Assembly (NCBI GenBank): GCA_016278325.1
Contig: JADQCB010000016.1
Location: 124,001-188,000 of the forward strand
From: Actibacterium sp.
GTDB taxonomy: Bacteria; Pseudomonadota; Alphaproteobacteria; Rhodobacterales; Rhodobacteraceae
Direction: 5' to 3'
Length of the DNA stretch: 64,000 nucleotides
The notes under the pieces are model-generated. The model was not told where the DNA came from. It saw only the letters and a program-made list of their open reading frames with translations, and ran no database searches. This document shows positions 36,893-45,328 of this stretch, piece by piece (positions within the stretch are counted from its first letter, which is position 1; the number at the start of each line of letters is the position of its first letter). Position numbers and translations under genes: made by a program.

Positions 36893-38122
36893 ATGCGAGC
36901 GTATAAACTGTTGTCGGTTATGACCCTCGCGGTCGCCCTTCAGGCAGGCATCACACAAGCTCGGACCCTGAGCAGCGACGACGGCCCGGCGGAAACGCCG
37001 CCACCCGGCTACAGCGACCGTCAGTATATCGACAGCCGCGGATGCGTTTATGTGCGCGCGGGGTTTGGCGGCCAGGTGCAGTGGATTCCGCGCCTGTCGC
37101 GTGATCGCAAGGTGCTGTGCGGTTTCAAGCCGACATTCGCGGCCGCGCCGACGCCGCCGCCTGCACCCAGTCCGGTCGCGGTGGCGAAACCGGCGCCCCC
37201 GGCCGATCCCACCGCCGCACCGTCCCCTGTGGCAGAACGCAAACCCGCAGCGCAACCCGTGACAGGCATGGCGCAGCCCCGGGCCCGCGCCACGCCGCGG
37301 CAACGGACGGCAATCGCCGAAGCCAGGGCGCAGGATGCCTGCGGTGCCGCCGAGATCCGCTCGGCCCGCTATGTCCGCGATGGCGCCGCGGTGGCGGTTC
37401 GCTGCGGCGAGATCCCGCCCCCCGAAACCGCGTCCGCGCCGGCGCCCGCGCGCAGGCCCGCCGAGCCCCGGCAGAGTGACCCCTGGTATACGGCCGCCGC
37501 GGAAAACCTTTGCGGCGGCGGGGCCATTCTGTCGGCCCGCCATATGGATATCGGCAAAGCGATCGAGGTCAGCTGCGGCCCGAAGCCGGAGCCGGCCGAT
37601 GCAGAACCGTCGCCCAGGCCCTTGTCGCTGACCGTCAACCGCCCCGCGCCGCCGGCGCCGGTAAAGGTGGCGATACCGCATGGCTATGAGCCCGCCTGGA
37701 AGGATGGGCGGCTGAACCCGCGGCGTGCGCAGGGCACGCCGGACGGCGAGGCGGCGATGCGCCGGATCTGGACCGATACGGTTCCGCGCCGTCTGGTGGC
37801 GGCCTATGTGAAACGCCAGCCGCGGCCGGCGCCGTCGGTGCGGCCAGACCAGGTCATGTCCACCAAGGCGATGCCGGTGGAAAGTCGCGTTGCGAGTGGC
37901 CGTTTCATCCAGGTCGGCGTCTTCGGCGAGGCCGCCAATACCCGCCGCGCGCTTGCACGGCTGCGCGACGCGGGTCTGCCGGTGGATGTTACCCCGGTCG
38001 TATCCGGGGGGCGGTCGCTGCAACGGGTGCAGGTCGGGCCGCTCGGGTCCGGCGAAGAGATTCAGGCCGCGCTCGCGGCCGCAAGAGTGGCGGGCTACCG
38101 GGACGCATTCCTGCGCAGATAG
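36893..38122 (+). CDS. SPOR-domain protein with duplicated Cys-pair modules
   Basis: 409-residue exported protein. A signal peptide (basic MRAYK, hydrophobic core, cut near TQA-RT) is followed by a Pro/Ala-rich region and a C-terminal SPOR domain (about 330-409, RFIQVGVFG...QVGPLG) that binds denuded septal peptidoglycan. Between them are two copies of a module with Cys-Gly ... Cys-Gly and exactly 20 residues between the cysteines (CGAAEIRSARY and CGGGAILSARH begin the copies), and an earlier related Cys pair near 47-72. The cysteines may form disulfides. The ATG at 36893 has GGGG upstream. Role in division or cell-wall remodelling is inferred from SPOR. It is convergent with the next gene. 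Confidence 0.8.
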   Translation: MRAYKLLSVMTLAVALQAGITQARTLSSDDGPAETPPPGYSDRQYIDSRGCVYVRAGFGGQVQWIPRLSRDRKVLCGFKPTFAAAPTPPPAPSPVAVAKPAPPADPTAAPSPVAERKPAAQPVTGMAQPRARATPRQRTAIAEARAQDACGAAEIRSARYVRDGAAVAVRCGEIPPPETASAPAPARRPAEPRQSDPWYTAAAENLCGGGAILSARHMDIGKAIEVSCGPKPEPADAEPSPRPLSLTVNRPAPPAPVKVAIPHGYEPAWKDGRLNPRRAQGTPDGEAAMRRIWTDTVPRRLVAAYVKRQPRPAPSVRPDQVMSTKAMPVESRVASGRFIQVGVFGEAANTRRALARLRDAGLPVDVTPVVSGGRSLQRVQVGPLGSGEEIQAALAAARVAGYRDAFLRR

Positions 38123-38138
38123 GAAACCGGGCAGTGCG

Positions 38139-38170
38139 CAACGCCCCGTCGATACTTTGGCGGGGCGTTG
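38139..38170. terminator. Bidirectional terminator hairpin
   Basis: Perfect 10-base arms CAACGCCCCG and CGGGGCGTTG with a 12-base loop, placed between two convergent genes (SPOR protein and the M48-like membrane protein). The U-tract is poor on both sides, but position and stem strength fit a shared terminator. Confidence 0.65.
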
Positions 38171-38183
38171 TCGTGTCTGCCGG

Positions 38184-39200
38184 TCAACCGCCGCAAATGC
38201 CCTGCAGCCGCACCCAATCGGCGTCTGACAGCCCCGGCGAAACATCACCGTCGCCGAGCGGATCGGCGACGATCAGCCCCGACCGGGTTTCGCCCGACGG
38301 GTCCAGCGCCCTTGCATAGGGGGCCGTCGGCACGCCGGCCGCGGCGAAATGATCAAGCAGCGCCTTTTGCGGCACCGGCGCGGGCCGTTGCGTCAGGATC
38401 GTCCGGGCATAGTCGTCGAGTGTCTTGTCCGACATCATGCCGGTGGTCAGCAGCCGGAAGGTGGCGATCGGCCCGGTCGCGCGCAGCATCTGCAACAGTG
38501 GATCGTTCAGCTCGGCGCGGGCCCTTTCGGCCAGGATGAAACCGGCGGTCACGGCAATATCCTGATGATCCTCGATCACGCTGCGATTCAACAGCACGGT
38601 TCCGCCGGGAAGATGCGTCGCCATGACTGCGCCGCCGGGCAGGACAACCGGCGGCGGAACGTCTGCGGGCAGCAGCCAGGCGCCCATCCTGGCAAGCGCC
38701 CGGTCTCCGGCGCTGTTGTGACATGGCGGGCCGGCAATGCGGCCGATACGGGCCAGCAATTGCCGACCGATCTCGTCGCGGACCGTGGGCGGCACGACCT
38801 CGGCCGTGTGGCGACGCAGGGCGCCGGGCATCCAGAACACGAGCAACCCGATCACCAGCGCCAGCGCCGAGCCCAGCACGATCTGGCGCAGCCGCCCCGG
38901 CCGGGGGCGGGCGCGCTCGATCGCCGCGATGACCGTGCCGATCGCGGCAATCATCGTCTCGTCCTCGATCTCAAGCTCTTCGCCGCTTTCGGGGCCGGGA
39001 ACGAGACGGGCCGGCAGGCTTCCGGGATTGCATCGCTCGACGGCGGCCAGCGACCAATGCGCCAGCGCCGCGTCGTTATGATCGCTGATCACCAGCGAGG
39101 CATCGCCGAAGGAAACGATGACGTCGCGGCGCTGTGCGCCGGGCGCCTCGCGCCAGAGGCCGGGGCATTCGAGCCTTTGATATCGTGAAAGCGCCGTCAT
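38184..39200 (-). CDS. Membrane protein resembling an M48 peptidase without catalytic histidines
   Basis: 338 residues, one membrane helix (about 106-124), a cytosolic-side N-terminal region of about 100 residues and a large C-terminal domain. Around 197-230 the sequence HLPGGTVLLNRSVIED...AGFILAERARAEL has the layout of M48 metallopeptidases (LPGG, then an HExxH helix some 25 residues later). The HExxH is replaced by AERAR, so both zinc histidines are missing. I infer a non-catalytic M48-like fold. No function is known. The ATG has AGGAA about 12 bases upstream. It follows the acyl-CoA synthetase gene on the same strand after 88 bases. Confidence 0.7.
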   Translation of the reverse strand: MTALSRYQRLECPGLWREAPGAQRRDVIVSFGDASLVISDHNDAALAHWSLAAVERCNPGSLPARLVPGPESGEELEIEDETMIAAIGTVIAAIERARPRPGRLRQIVLGSALALVIGLLVFWMPGALRRHTAEVVPPTVRDEIGRQLLARIGRIAGPPCHNSAGDRALARMGAWLLPADVPPPVVLPGGAVMATHLPGGTVLLNRSVIEDHQDIAVTAGFILAERARAELNDPLLQMLRATGPIATFRLLTTGMMSDKTLDDYARTILTQRPAPVPQKALLDHFAAAGVPTAPYARALDPSGETRSGLIVADPLGDGDVSPGLSDADWVRLQGICGG

Positions 39201-39288
39201 CGCGGCCGTGTTCCTGCCGTCTGATCTGTTCGAACCACATCATGCTATCGTCTTGCAGGAAAGACCACAATGTTGTGGCCGCGTCGCG

Positions 39289-40926
39289 TCAATCCGTCAG
39301 GCCCTGCGCGATCCGCCGCAGTTCGAATTTCTGGATCTTGCCGGTGGACGTCTTTGGCAATTCGGCAAAGACGATCCGCTTGGGCGTCTTGAACCCGGCC
39401 AGATGCGCGCGGCAGAAAGCGATCAGCGCCTCTTCCGACACGGTTTCCCCCGCGCGCAGTTCGACAAAGCCGCAGGGCACCTCGCCCCAGGTCTCGTCCG
39501 GCTTGGCGACCACCGCGCACAGCTCGACGGCGGGGTGGTGCATCAACACGCCTTCGACCTCGACCGAGCTGACATTCTCGCCACCCGAAATGATGATGTC
39601 CTTGGCGCGATCGGTGATCTTGATATAGCCGTCGGGATGGCGGAAGGCCACGTCGCCCGAGTGGAAATAGCCGCCCTGGAAACTTGCACGGGTCGCCTCG
39701 GCGTTCTTGTAATAGCCCTTCATGACGATATTCCCGCGCATCATGATCTCGCCGCTGGTTTCGCCGTCGCGCGGCACCGGGGCCATGTCCTGATCCAGAA
39801 CGGTGGCTTCTTCCAGCATCGGCATGGCAACCCCGGTGCGGGCCTTGATCGCGGCGCGGTCCGCCTGCGCCAGTGCCCCCCACCGATCTTCCTGCCAGGT
39901 GCATTCGGTGGCGGGCCCATAGGTTTCGGTCAGCCCGTAGACCTGCGTGACGTTGAAGCCCAATGGCTCGATCCGTGCCAGGGTCGCGGCCGCTGGCGGC
40001 GCGCCGGCGGTGAAGACCTCGACCACATGATTGAACGGCATCCGGTCCGATTCCTTGGCATTGACGATGGCGTTCAGGACGATCGGTGCGCCGCCGAAAT
40101 GCGTCGCCCCATCGACAGAGATCGCGTGATAGATGTTTTTCGCGGTGATGTCTCGGCAACAGATGGTCGTGCCGCCAAGCGCCGGCATCATCCAGGGGTG
40201 GCACCAGCTGTTGCAATGAAACAGCGGCACGATGGTCAGAAGCCGCGGGTGCATGACCATCCGCCAGGAAATGATCTGACCCATGGTCGAAAGATAGGCG
40301 CCGCGGTGGTGATAGACCACGCCCTTGGGCTGCCCGGTGGTGCCGGACGTGTAGTTGAGCGCGATACTCTCCCACTCGTCTTCGGGCATCACCCAGCGAA
40401 AGCCCGGGTCGCCACCGGCCAGGAGATCCTCGTATTCGGTGTATTTCCCCCCTGGAAAATTCCCGGCCTGGTGGTCGGCGACCTCGATTATCTCTGGCGC
40501 GGAATCCGCGCCCACGCGCGATACGGCATCCTCGGCCAGGGGCAGAAGCGTGCTGTCGCACAGCAGCACCCTGGCCCCGCCATGCGACAGGATGTAGGTC
40601 ACGGTTTCGGCCTCGAGCCGCGTGTTGATCGTATTCAGAACCGCGCCACAGGCGGGCACGCCGAAATGCGCCTCGACCTGGGCGGCAATGTTGGGAAGCA
40701 GGGTGGCAACGACATCCCCCGGCGCGACGCCGTGATCGGCGAGCGCGGCGGCCAGGCGTGTCACCCGTTCATGCATCTGAGCATAGGTGAAGCTGTGCCC
40801 GCGATCCACCAGCGCCTGTACCTGTGGAAAGACATCGGCCGCACGGTTCAGATGCGACAGCGGAGTCAGCGGAACATGGTTCGCCGCGCATTTCTCCAGC
40901 CCGGTTTCGTCGGCAAGCCAGCCCAT
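39289..40926 (-). CDS. Acyl-CoA synthetase (AMP-forming)
   Basis: 545-residue adenylate-forming ligase. The ATP loop YTSGTTGQPKGVVYHH is near 190, VYGLTETYGP near 330, the hinge GYIKITDRAKDIIISGGEN near 430-450 and the C-terminal KTSTGKIQKFELR catalytic lysine is present. GGGAGGAAAG precedes the ATG at 40926. It belongs to the group of bacterial medium/short-chain acyl-CoA or aryl-CoA ligases that in roseobacters includes methylmercaptopropionate-CoA ligases; the substrate cannot be told from these motifs. It is divergent from a sulfotransferase gene over 104 bases. Confidence 0.88.
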   Translation of the reverse strand: MGWLADETGLEKCAANHVPLTPLSHLNRAADVFPQVQALVDRGHSFTYAQMHERVTRLAAALADHGVAPGDVVATLLPNIAAQVEAHFGVPACGAVLNTINTRLEAETVTYILSHGGARVLLCDSTLLPLAEDAVSRVGADSAPEIIEVADHQAGNFPGGKYTEYEDLLAGGDPGFRWVMPEDEWESIALNYTSGTTGQPKGVVYHHRGAYLSTMGQIISWRMVMHPRLLTIVPLFHCNSWCHPWMMPALGGTTICCRDITAKNIYHAISVDGATHFGGAPIVLNAIVNAKESDRMPFNHVVEVFTAGAPPAAATLARIEPLGFNVTQVYGLTETYGPATECTWQEDRWGALAQADRAAIKARTGVAMPMLEEATVLDQDMAPVPRDGETSGEIMMRGNIVMKGYYKNAEATRASFQGGYFHSGDVAFRHPDGYIKITDRAKDIIISGGENVSSVEVEGVLMHHPAVELCAVVAKPDETWGEVPCGFVELRAGETVSEEALIAFCRAHLAGFKTPKRIVFAELPKTSTGKIQKFELRRIAQGLTD

Positions 40927-41030
40927 GCTTTCCTCCCTGTCCAGTGCCGGGATATTGGCGATGCCGGAGACGGATGAAAAGAGGCAAACGCATCTTGGCG
41001 TTCGTGGCACGCCCGCGGTAGGCTGGCACC

Positions 41031-41681
41031 ATGATCATTTCGCGCGGGCGTCGCTTCATCTTCGTTCACATCCCCAAGACCGGCGGCACCGCGCTTGCGC
41101 AGGCATTGGAGGCGCATGCGCTGGCAGATGACCTTCTGATCGGCGACACGCCCAAGGCGCGGCGCCGCAAGCGGCGCCTTGCCGGCGTGCAGACGCGCGG
41201 GCGGCTTTGGAAACATTCGCGGCTTGGCGATATCGACGGCCTGGTGACGCCGACAGAGATCACCGGCTTTTTCAACTTCACACTGGTGCGCAACCCGTGG
41301 GATCGCGTGGTCAGCTATTATCACTGGCTGCAATGCCAGAGCTTCGCGCACCCCGCCGTCGAGCTGGCAAGGTCGCATGATTTCAGCGATTTTCTGAACG
41401 CGCCGCACACGCAGGCCACGCTCGGGGCCGACAGTTACGGCCACTACATGCGCGACGCGACCGGGGTCGAGCGGTGCAGCGCCTTCGTGCGGCTGGAACA
41501 TCTCGACAGGGATCTCGCCCCGGTGCGCGCGCATCTGGGCCTGCGGCTGGATGACATTCCGCGCCGGAATGCCTCGCCCCGGCGCCGCGATTACCGAAGC
41601 TATTACAGCACGGCCGATGCCGAACGGGTCGCGATCCTTGCCGCCGAGGATATCGCCCGGTTCGGCTATCGCTTCGAGTGA
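41031..41681 (+). CDS. Sulfotransferase family protein
   Basis: 216 residues. The 5'-phosphosulfate loop HIPKTGGT is at 13-20 and the 3'-phosphate motif RNPWDRVVSYYHW near 87-99; these are the PAPS-binding motifs of the Sulfotransfer_2 family. No signal peptide or membrane segment. Such genes often add sulfate to cell-surface glycans in Rhodobacterales, but the acceptor is unknown. It is followed by a Hint-domain gene and a decayed IS66 fragment, so this stretch looks accessory compared with its neighbours. Confidence 0.82.
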   Translation: MIISRGRRFIFVHIPKTGGTALAQALEAHALADDLLIGDTPKARRRKRRLAGVQTRGRLWKHSRLGDIDGLVTPTEITGFFNFTLVRNPWDRVVSYYHWLQCQSFAHPAVELARSHDFSDFLNAPHTQATLGADSYGHYMRDATGVERCSAFVRLEHLDRDLAPVRAHLGLRLDDIPRRNASPRRRDYRSYYSTADAERVAILAAEDIARFGYRFE

Positions 41682-41866
41682 TCCTTCGGATTGTTGTCAA
41701 ATCCGGGGCAATCCGTACGCCGTCGGGCAGTTCTCGGGCCGGGGGTCACCAATGCCACAATATATGTCGCATGATGCCGAAATTCTGGCCATCTGGCAGG
41801 GTCTTCTGCACCGGCGCGCCAGGCAGAAGCCGGGGCGTGCCACCACGACCAGAACGAGGCAGGTTG

Positions 41867-42514
41867 ATGCGGGTGCCATGGAAGCCGCCTTTCGGCGGGT
41901 CGAAAAGTCCGGACCGGGTTGCGCCGCGATCTGGCGGCCTGACGCAGGCAGCCGTGGTGGCGACGCCAGAGGGGTGGTGCCCGGTCGAACGGCTGGTCGC
42001 GGGGACGCTGGTGCTGACCTTCGACGCCGGGCTGAAACCCTTGCGTGGGGTGCAACGGCGGCAGATGTGGGCGCAAAAGGGCCCGAGCCCCGAACTGACC
42101 TGGCCGCTGGATGTGCCGCGCGGCGTGCTGGGCAACCGCTCGCCGGTGCTTTTGCCGCCCGATCTGAACCTCCTGGTCGAATCCGACCTTGCGGAACAGC
42201 TTTACGGCGACCCCTTTGTCCTGATCCCGATCAAGGCGCTTGACGGCATGCTGGGGATCGAACGGAAGCGCCCGGATGGCCCGCTGGAGGTGGTGAACCC
42301 GATCTTCGATACCGATCAGGTGGTCTTTGCAAACGGCGCGACTCTGGTGCATTGCCCGGCGGTGCCGGGCCAGACCGACGCGGCGTATAACCTGCTCCGG
42401 GGCAAGGCCGCGCGCGACGTGGCGCAGGATTTCGCCGCCAACGGTGCGGCCTCTTGTGACTCGTCTGTCCTGTCCGGTCAGGCCGCGCGCGCCGAAGGGG
42501 CAAAGCGGTCATAG
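41867..42514 (+). CDS. Hint_2-type domain protein with altered first block
   Basis: 215 residues. The Hint (Hedgehog/intein) core is recognised by VVATPEGWCPVERLVAGTLVLTFDAGLKPLRGV at the start, VPRGVLGNRSPVLLPPDLNLLVESD in the middle and YGDPFVLIPIKAL later. The position that holds the self-splicing cysteine in true Hint domains is not Cys here, so autoprocessing is doubtful. GAGG lies 7 bases before the ATG at 41867. The last 20 or so residues are unlike the family and run into an IS66 remnant, so the 3' end may have been replaced. Function of these small proteins is not known. Confidence 0.68.
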   Translation: MRVPWKPPFGGSKSPDRVAPRSGGLTQAAVVATPEGWCPVERLVAGTLVLTFDAGLKPLRGVQRRQMWAQKGPSPELTWPLDVPRGVLGNRSPVLLPPDLNLLVESDLAEQLYGDPFVLIPIKALDGMLGIERKRPDGPLEVVNPIFDTDQVVFANGATLVHCPAVPGQTDAAYNLLRGKAARDVAQDFAANGAASCDSSVLSGQAARAEGAKRS

Positions 42515-42690
42515 ATGGGCAAGCGGCGGCTGCGGCCCCCGCAGTGTCAGCTTGACGGGGGAAATCCAGGGCAGGAGTTTGTCGATGCGGCCTTGCCGAT
42601 GGCCGGCGGTGATCGTTGCGCCAGAGGCGTGTTTCCAGCACGCCGCCATCGCGGTCGACCACCTCCTTCAACTTGCGCCGGGCATGGGCC
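42511..42690 (-). pseudogene. Remnant of an IS66-family transposase (tnpC)
   Basis: On the minus strand, AHARRKLKEVVDRDG (from 42690) matches an internal IS66 TnpC segment, and after a +1 frame change TAGHRQGRIDKLLPW matches the extreme C-terminus. In intact IS66 transposases these two blocks are more than 100 residues apart, so an internal deletion has joined them. No terminal repeats are seen. The scar lies between the 3' ends of the Hint gene and hspQ and overlaps the last two or three bases of the Hint gene. Confidence 0.6.
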
Positions 42691-42696
42691 CGGGAC

Positions 42697-43023
42697 CTAG
42701 TTCAACTGGAAATGCAGCGGATAGTGGCCGTCCTCGAAATCCCCGAAAAGGTCGGGCAGATCGGGGTGGTCCACCGGCTCGCCTGTATCGTCCGGTAGCA
42801 GGTTCTGCTCGGACACATAGGCGACATAGTAGCTTTGGTCGTTTTCGGCCAGGAGGTGATAAAAGGGCTGGTTCTTCGACGGGCGGCTATCCTCGGGGAT
42901 GGCCGCATACCATTCTTCCGAATTGGAAAACGTCGGATCCACATCAAAGACAACGCCCCGGAACGGATGCTTCCGATGCCGGACCACCTGGCCAATATGA
43001 TATTTCGCGTGCGTCTTCAGCAT
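42697..43023 (-). CDS. hspQ: Heat shock protein HspQ (hemimethylated-DNA-binding, YccV)
   Basis: 108-residue protein of the YccV/HspQ family: KYHIGQVVRHRKHPFRGVVFDVDP at the N-terminus, then NQPFYHLLAENDQSYYVAYVSEQNL near 60-85. The E. coli homologue binds hemimethylated DNA at oriC and is an adaptor/substrate of Lon protease. GGGGG lies about 12 bases before the ATG. It is divergent from the AEC transporter gene, and its 3' end abuts the IS66 remnant, leaving the coding region intact. Confidence 0.92.
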   Translation of the reverse strand: MLKTHAKYHIGQVVRHRKHPFRGVVFDVDPTFSNSEEWYAAIPEDSRPSKNQPFYHLLAENDQSYYVAYVSEQNLLPDDTGEPVDHPDLPDLFGDFEDGHYPLHFQLN

Positions 43024-43107
43024 GTCATTGCAACCCCCGGGTCCCGTTAGTAATGCGTTCCGGTGGCAAATGTCCATCCACGGCCCGGAAAAACAGGGAA
43101 ACACTGT

Positions 43108-43989
43108 GTGATCATAGCCCTGACAGTGCTGGAAATCGTCGCGCCCGTGTTCATCCTGGCCGCGATCGGTTTCGCCTGGGTAAAACTCGGGTTCGAATAC
43201 CGGGTGGAATTCGTCACTCGGCTGGCGATGACGCTTTCGGTGCCCTGCCTGATCTTCACCGCGCTGATGCAGACCGAGGTCGACCCCGTCGCGCTGACGA
43301 CGCTGTCGCTGGCCGCCCTGGTCTCTTACGGGGTCCTTACCCTGGCGTTCCTGGCGGTGATCACCGTGGCGCGGCTGGACCGGCGCAGCTATCTGGCGCC
43401 GCTGATCTTCGGCAATACCGGGAACATGGGCCTGCCGCTGGCGCTGTTCGCGTTCGGGGATGAAGGGCTGGGATATGCCGTCGTCGTTTTCGCGGTCATG
43501 GCGATATATTCCTTCACCTTCGGGATCTGGCTGGTCTCCGGCGGCGGTTCTCCGCTGAAGGTGCTCAAAGAGCCGATGGTCGCCGGCACCCTGCTGGGCG
43601 GGGTGTTTCTGTGGCAAGGCTGGCAAACGCCGGTCTTCCTGACCAACACGCTGGAGCTGATCGGGCAAATGGCAATCCCGGTGATGCTGATCACCCTGGG
43701 CGTGGCCGTGGCGCGATTGCACCCCGGCCGGCTGGGGCGTGCGGCCTGGTTGTCGCTGCTCAAGGCGGCGATCTGCATCCTGGTGGGCTGGGCGGTCGGC
43801 CGGTGGTTCGCGCTGCCCCCGGTGGCCTTTGCGGTGCTGGTGCTGCAACTTGTCACGCCGGTCGCGGTCACATCCTACCTGCTGGCGGAAAAATACGGCG
43901 CGGATGGCGATGCCGTTGCCGGCCTGGTGGTGGTCTCGACGCTGCTTTCGGTGGTGGTGATTCCGCTGACCCTCGGATTTTTGATCTGA
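43108..43989 (+). CDS. AEC-family transporter (auxin efflux carrier type)
   Basis: 293-residue inner-membrane protein with about ten helices in two inverted repeats. The central GNTGNMGLPLALFAFG segment with the broken helix is the AEC hallmark, and ITLGVAVARLHPGRLG marks the second half. Bacterial members move malonate, malate or similar organic acids. I use the GTG at 43108 because AGGGA precedes it at 8 bases; the frame is open further upstream, where it overlaps the hspQ promoter region. Substrate unknown. Confidence 0.85.
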   Translation: MIIALTVLEIVAPVFILAAIGFAWVKLGFEYRVEFVTRLAMTLSVPCLIFTALMQTEVDPVALTTLSLAALVSYGVLTLAFLAVITVARLDRRSYLAPLIFGNTGNMGLPLALFAFGDEGLGYAVVVFAVMAIYSFTFGIWLVSGGGSPLKVLKEPMVAGTLLGGVFLWQGWQTPVFLTNTLELIGQMAIPVMLITLGVAVARLHPGRLGRAAWLSLLKAAICILVGWAVGRWFALPPVAFAVLVLQLVTPVAVTSYLLAEKYGADGDAVAGLVVVSTLLSVVVIPLTLGFLI

Positions 43990-44063
43990 CCGCGCCGGTC
44001 ATCGTTTGATCGAAACGGCGCTTTCTCGTATCCTTCGGGAAAACACAAGAATGCGAGAGGCAG

Positions 44064-44639
44064 ATGAGCAGACTTCTTCGCGTGGCGATATTCGTTGTGC
44101 TGGCCGGGTGCGGCGGTGGTGACATGCGCCCGCCGCGCAACCTGGACAATGCCTGCAGCATTCTGGACCAGCGTCCGCAATACAAGCGTGCCTTCCGTGC
44201 GACCGAGCGGCGCTGGGACGTGCCGATTCACGTCCAGATGGCGACGATCTATCAGGAAAGCCGGTTCGACGGGGATGCGCGCACGCCGCTGCGATTCGCC
44301 CTGGGCGTGATCCCGATGGGGCGCCAGAGCTCTGCCTACGGATATTCGCAGGCACTGGATGGCACTTGGGACGATTACCGGAACTCCACCGGAAACCGCT
44401 TTGCCCGGCGTGACCGGATCGAGGATGCGACGGATTTCATGGGCTGGTACATGAACGAGACACGGCGCCGCAACGGCGTGGGGCTGAACGACGCCCGCAA
44501 CCAGTATCTCGCCTATCACGAGGGGCACGCCGGGTTCGACGACCGCAGCTATAACCGGAAAGGCTGGCTGCTGCGCGTTGCCGATGAGGTCGCCGCCCGC
44601 GCGGAAACATATCGCGCGCAACTGGCCCGCTGCCGCTGA
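44064..44639 (+). CDS. Lipoprotein with SLT-like transglycosylase domain
   Basis: 191 residues. A short signal peptide ends in the lipobox LAGC (Cys16 acylated), placing it in the outer or inner membrane facing the periplasm. The body has YKRAFRATERRWDVPIHVQMATIYQESRFDGDAR, with the ESRF glutamate of lytic transglycosylases, and SAYGYSQALDGTW for substrate contact, as in the SLT_4 family. GAGAGG precedes the ATG. Convergent with lolA, whose product carries lipoproteins of this kind to the outer membrane. Confidence 0.83.
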   Translation: MSRLLRVAIFVVLAGCGGGDMRPPRNLDNACSILDQRPQYKRAFRATERRWDVPIHVQMATIYQESRFDGDARTPLRFALGVIPMGRQSSAYGYSQALDGTWDDYRNSTGNRFARRDRIEDATDFMGWYMNETRRRNGVGLNDARNQYLAYHEGHAGFDDRSYNRKGWLLRVADEVAARAETYRAQLARCR

Positions 44640-44651
44640 GGCGCGCGAGGC

Positions 44652-45260
44652 TTACTGACGCATGCGTTCTTGCGTTTCCAGAACGATATTGAACAGGCTG
44701 GAGCGCAGATCCACCCCGGTCGTCATGTCGCCCAGGATCACGGTGGTTTCACCCCCGGCATTGTCGGTGATCACCCATTGACGCAACTGCACCGGGTCGT
44801 CGGTAAAGACCAGGCGGATATTGCCGTATTCGGGATGTTCGGGATCCTGCGCCACGACCGAGGTTGTCGTGCCGTCGCTGCTGTGCGCGACGACCATCCG
44901 TTCGTTCGACAGCGCGACATTGCGCGCCAGGATGATGTTCAGCGGGGTCCGGGAAAGCGGATATTGCTCGGGCGGCTGGTTCGACTTGGGATCGTAGATC
45001 GCCACCTGGCTGCCGCCGGCGATCACCAGCGCATCGTTGGGCGGGGCATATTCGAACCGCGCCCGGCCCGGCCGCTTGATGAACAGGGTTCCGGTGGAAA
45101 TCGTGCCGTCGCCATTGACCTGGGTGAACTCCGCCTTCGCGGTGACGAAGCTGTTCAGATAGGCCGAGATCCGGGCAAGCGGAATCTTCGCCTCGGCCGA
45201 GGCGGAACCGGCGCAGAGCGCGGCGGCAAGGGCAAGAACCAGGGTGCGAATCATGATCAT
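44652..45260 (-). CDS. lolA: Outer-membrane lipoprotein carrier protein LolA
   Basis: 202-residue periplasmic chaperone that takes lipoproteins from LolCDE to the outer membrane. A signal peptide (cut near SASA-EA) is followed by the open beta-barrel with EFTQVNGDGTISTGTLFIKRPGRARFEY near 45-70. Two starts (45260 and 45254) are close together. It lies 68 bases after ftsK on the same strand and is probably in the same transcript (ftsK-lolA is a common pair). Confidence 0.9.
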   Translation of the reverse strand: MIMIRTLVLALAAALCAGSASAEAKIPLARISAYLNSFVTAKAEFTQVNGDGTISTGTLFIKRPGRARFEYAPPNDALVIAGGSQVAIYDPKSNQPPEQYPLSRTPLNIILARNVALSNERMVVAHSSDGTTTSVVAQDPEHPEYGNIRLVFTDDPVQLRQWVITDNAGGETTVILGDMTTGVDLRSSLFNIVLETQERMRQ

Positions 45261-45328
45261 GAGATCAATCTAGGCACCGGCCGCGCGAATTTCACCTGCC
45301 CGATACTCACGAAAAGGCGACGACGGCA

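Noticed and set aside
41753-41866. An upstream ATG (MPQYMSHDAEIL...) as the start of the Hint gene
   Set aside because: It lies in a different frame from the Hint domain; joining them would need a frameshift for which there is no other evidence.
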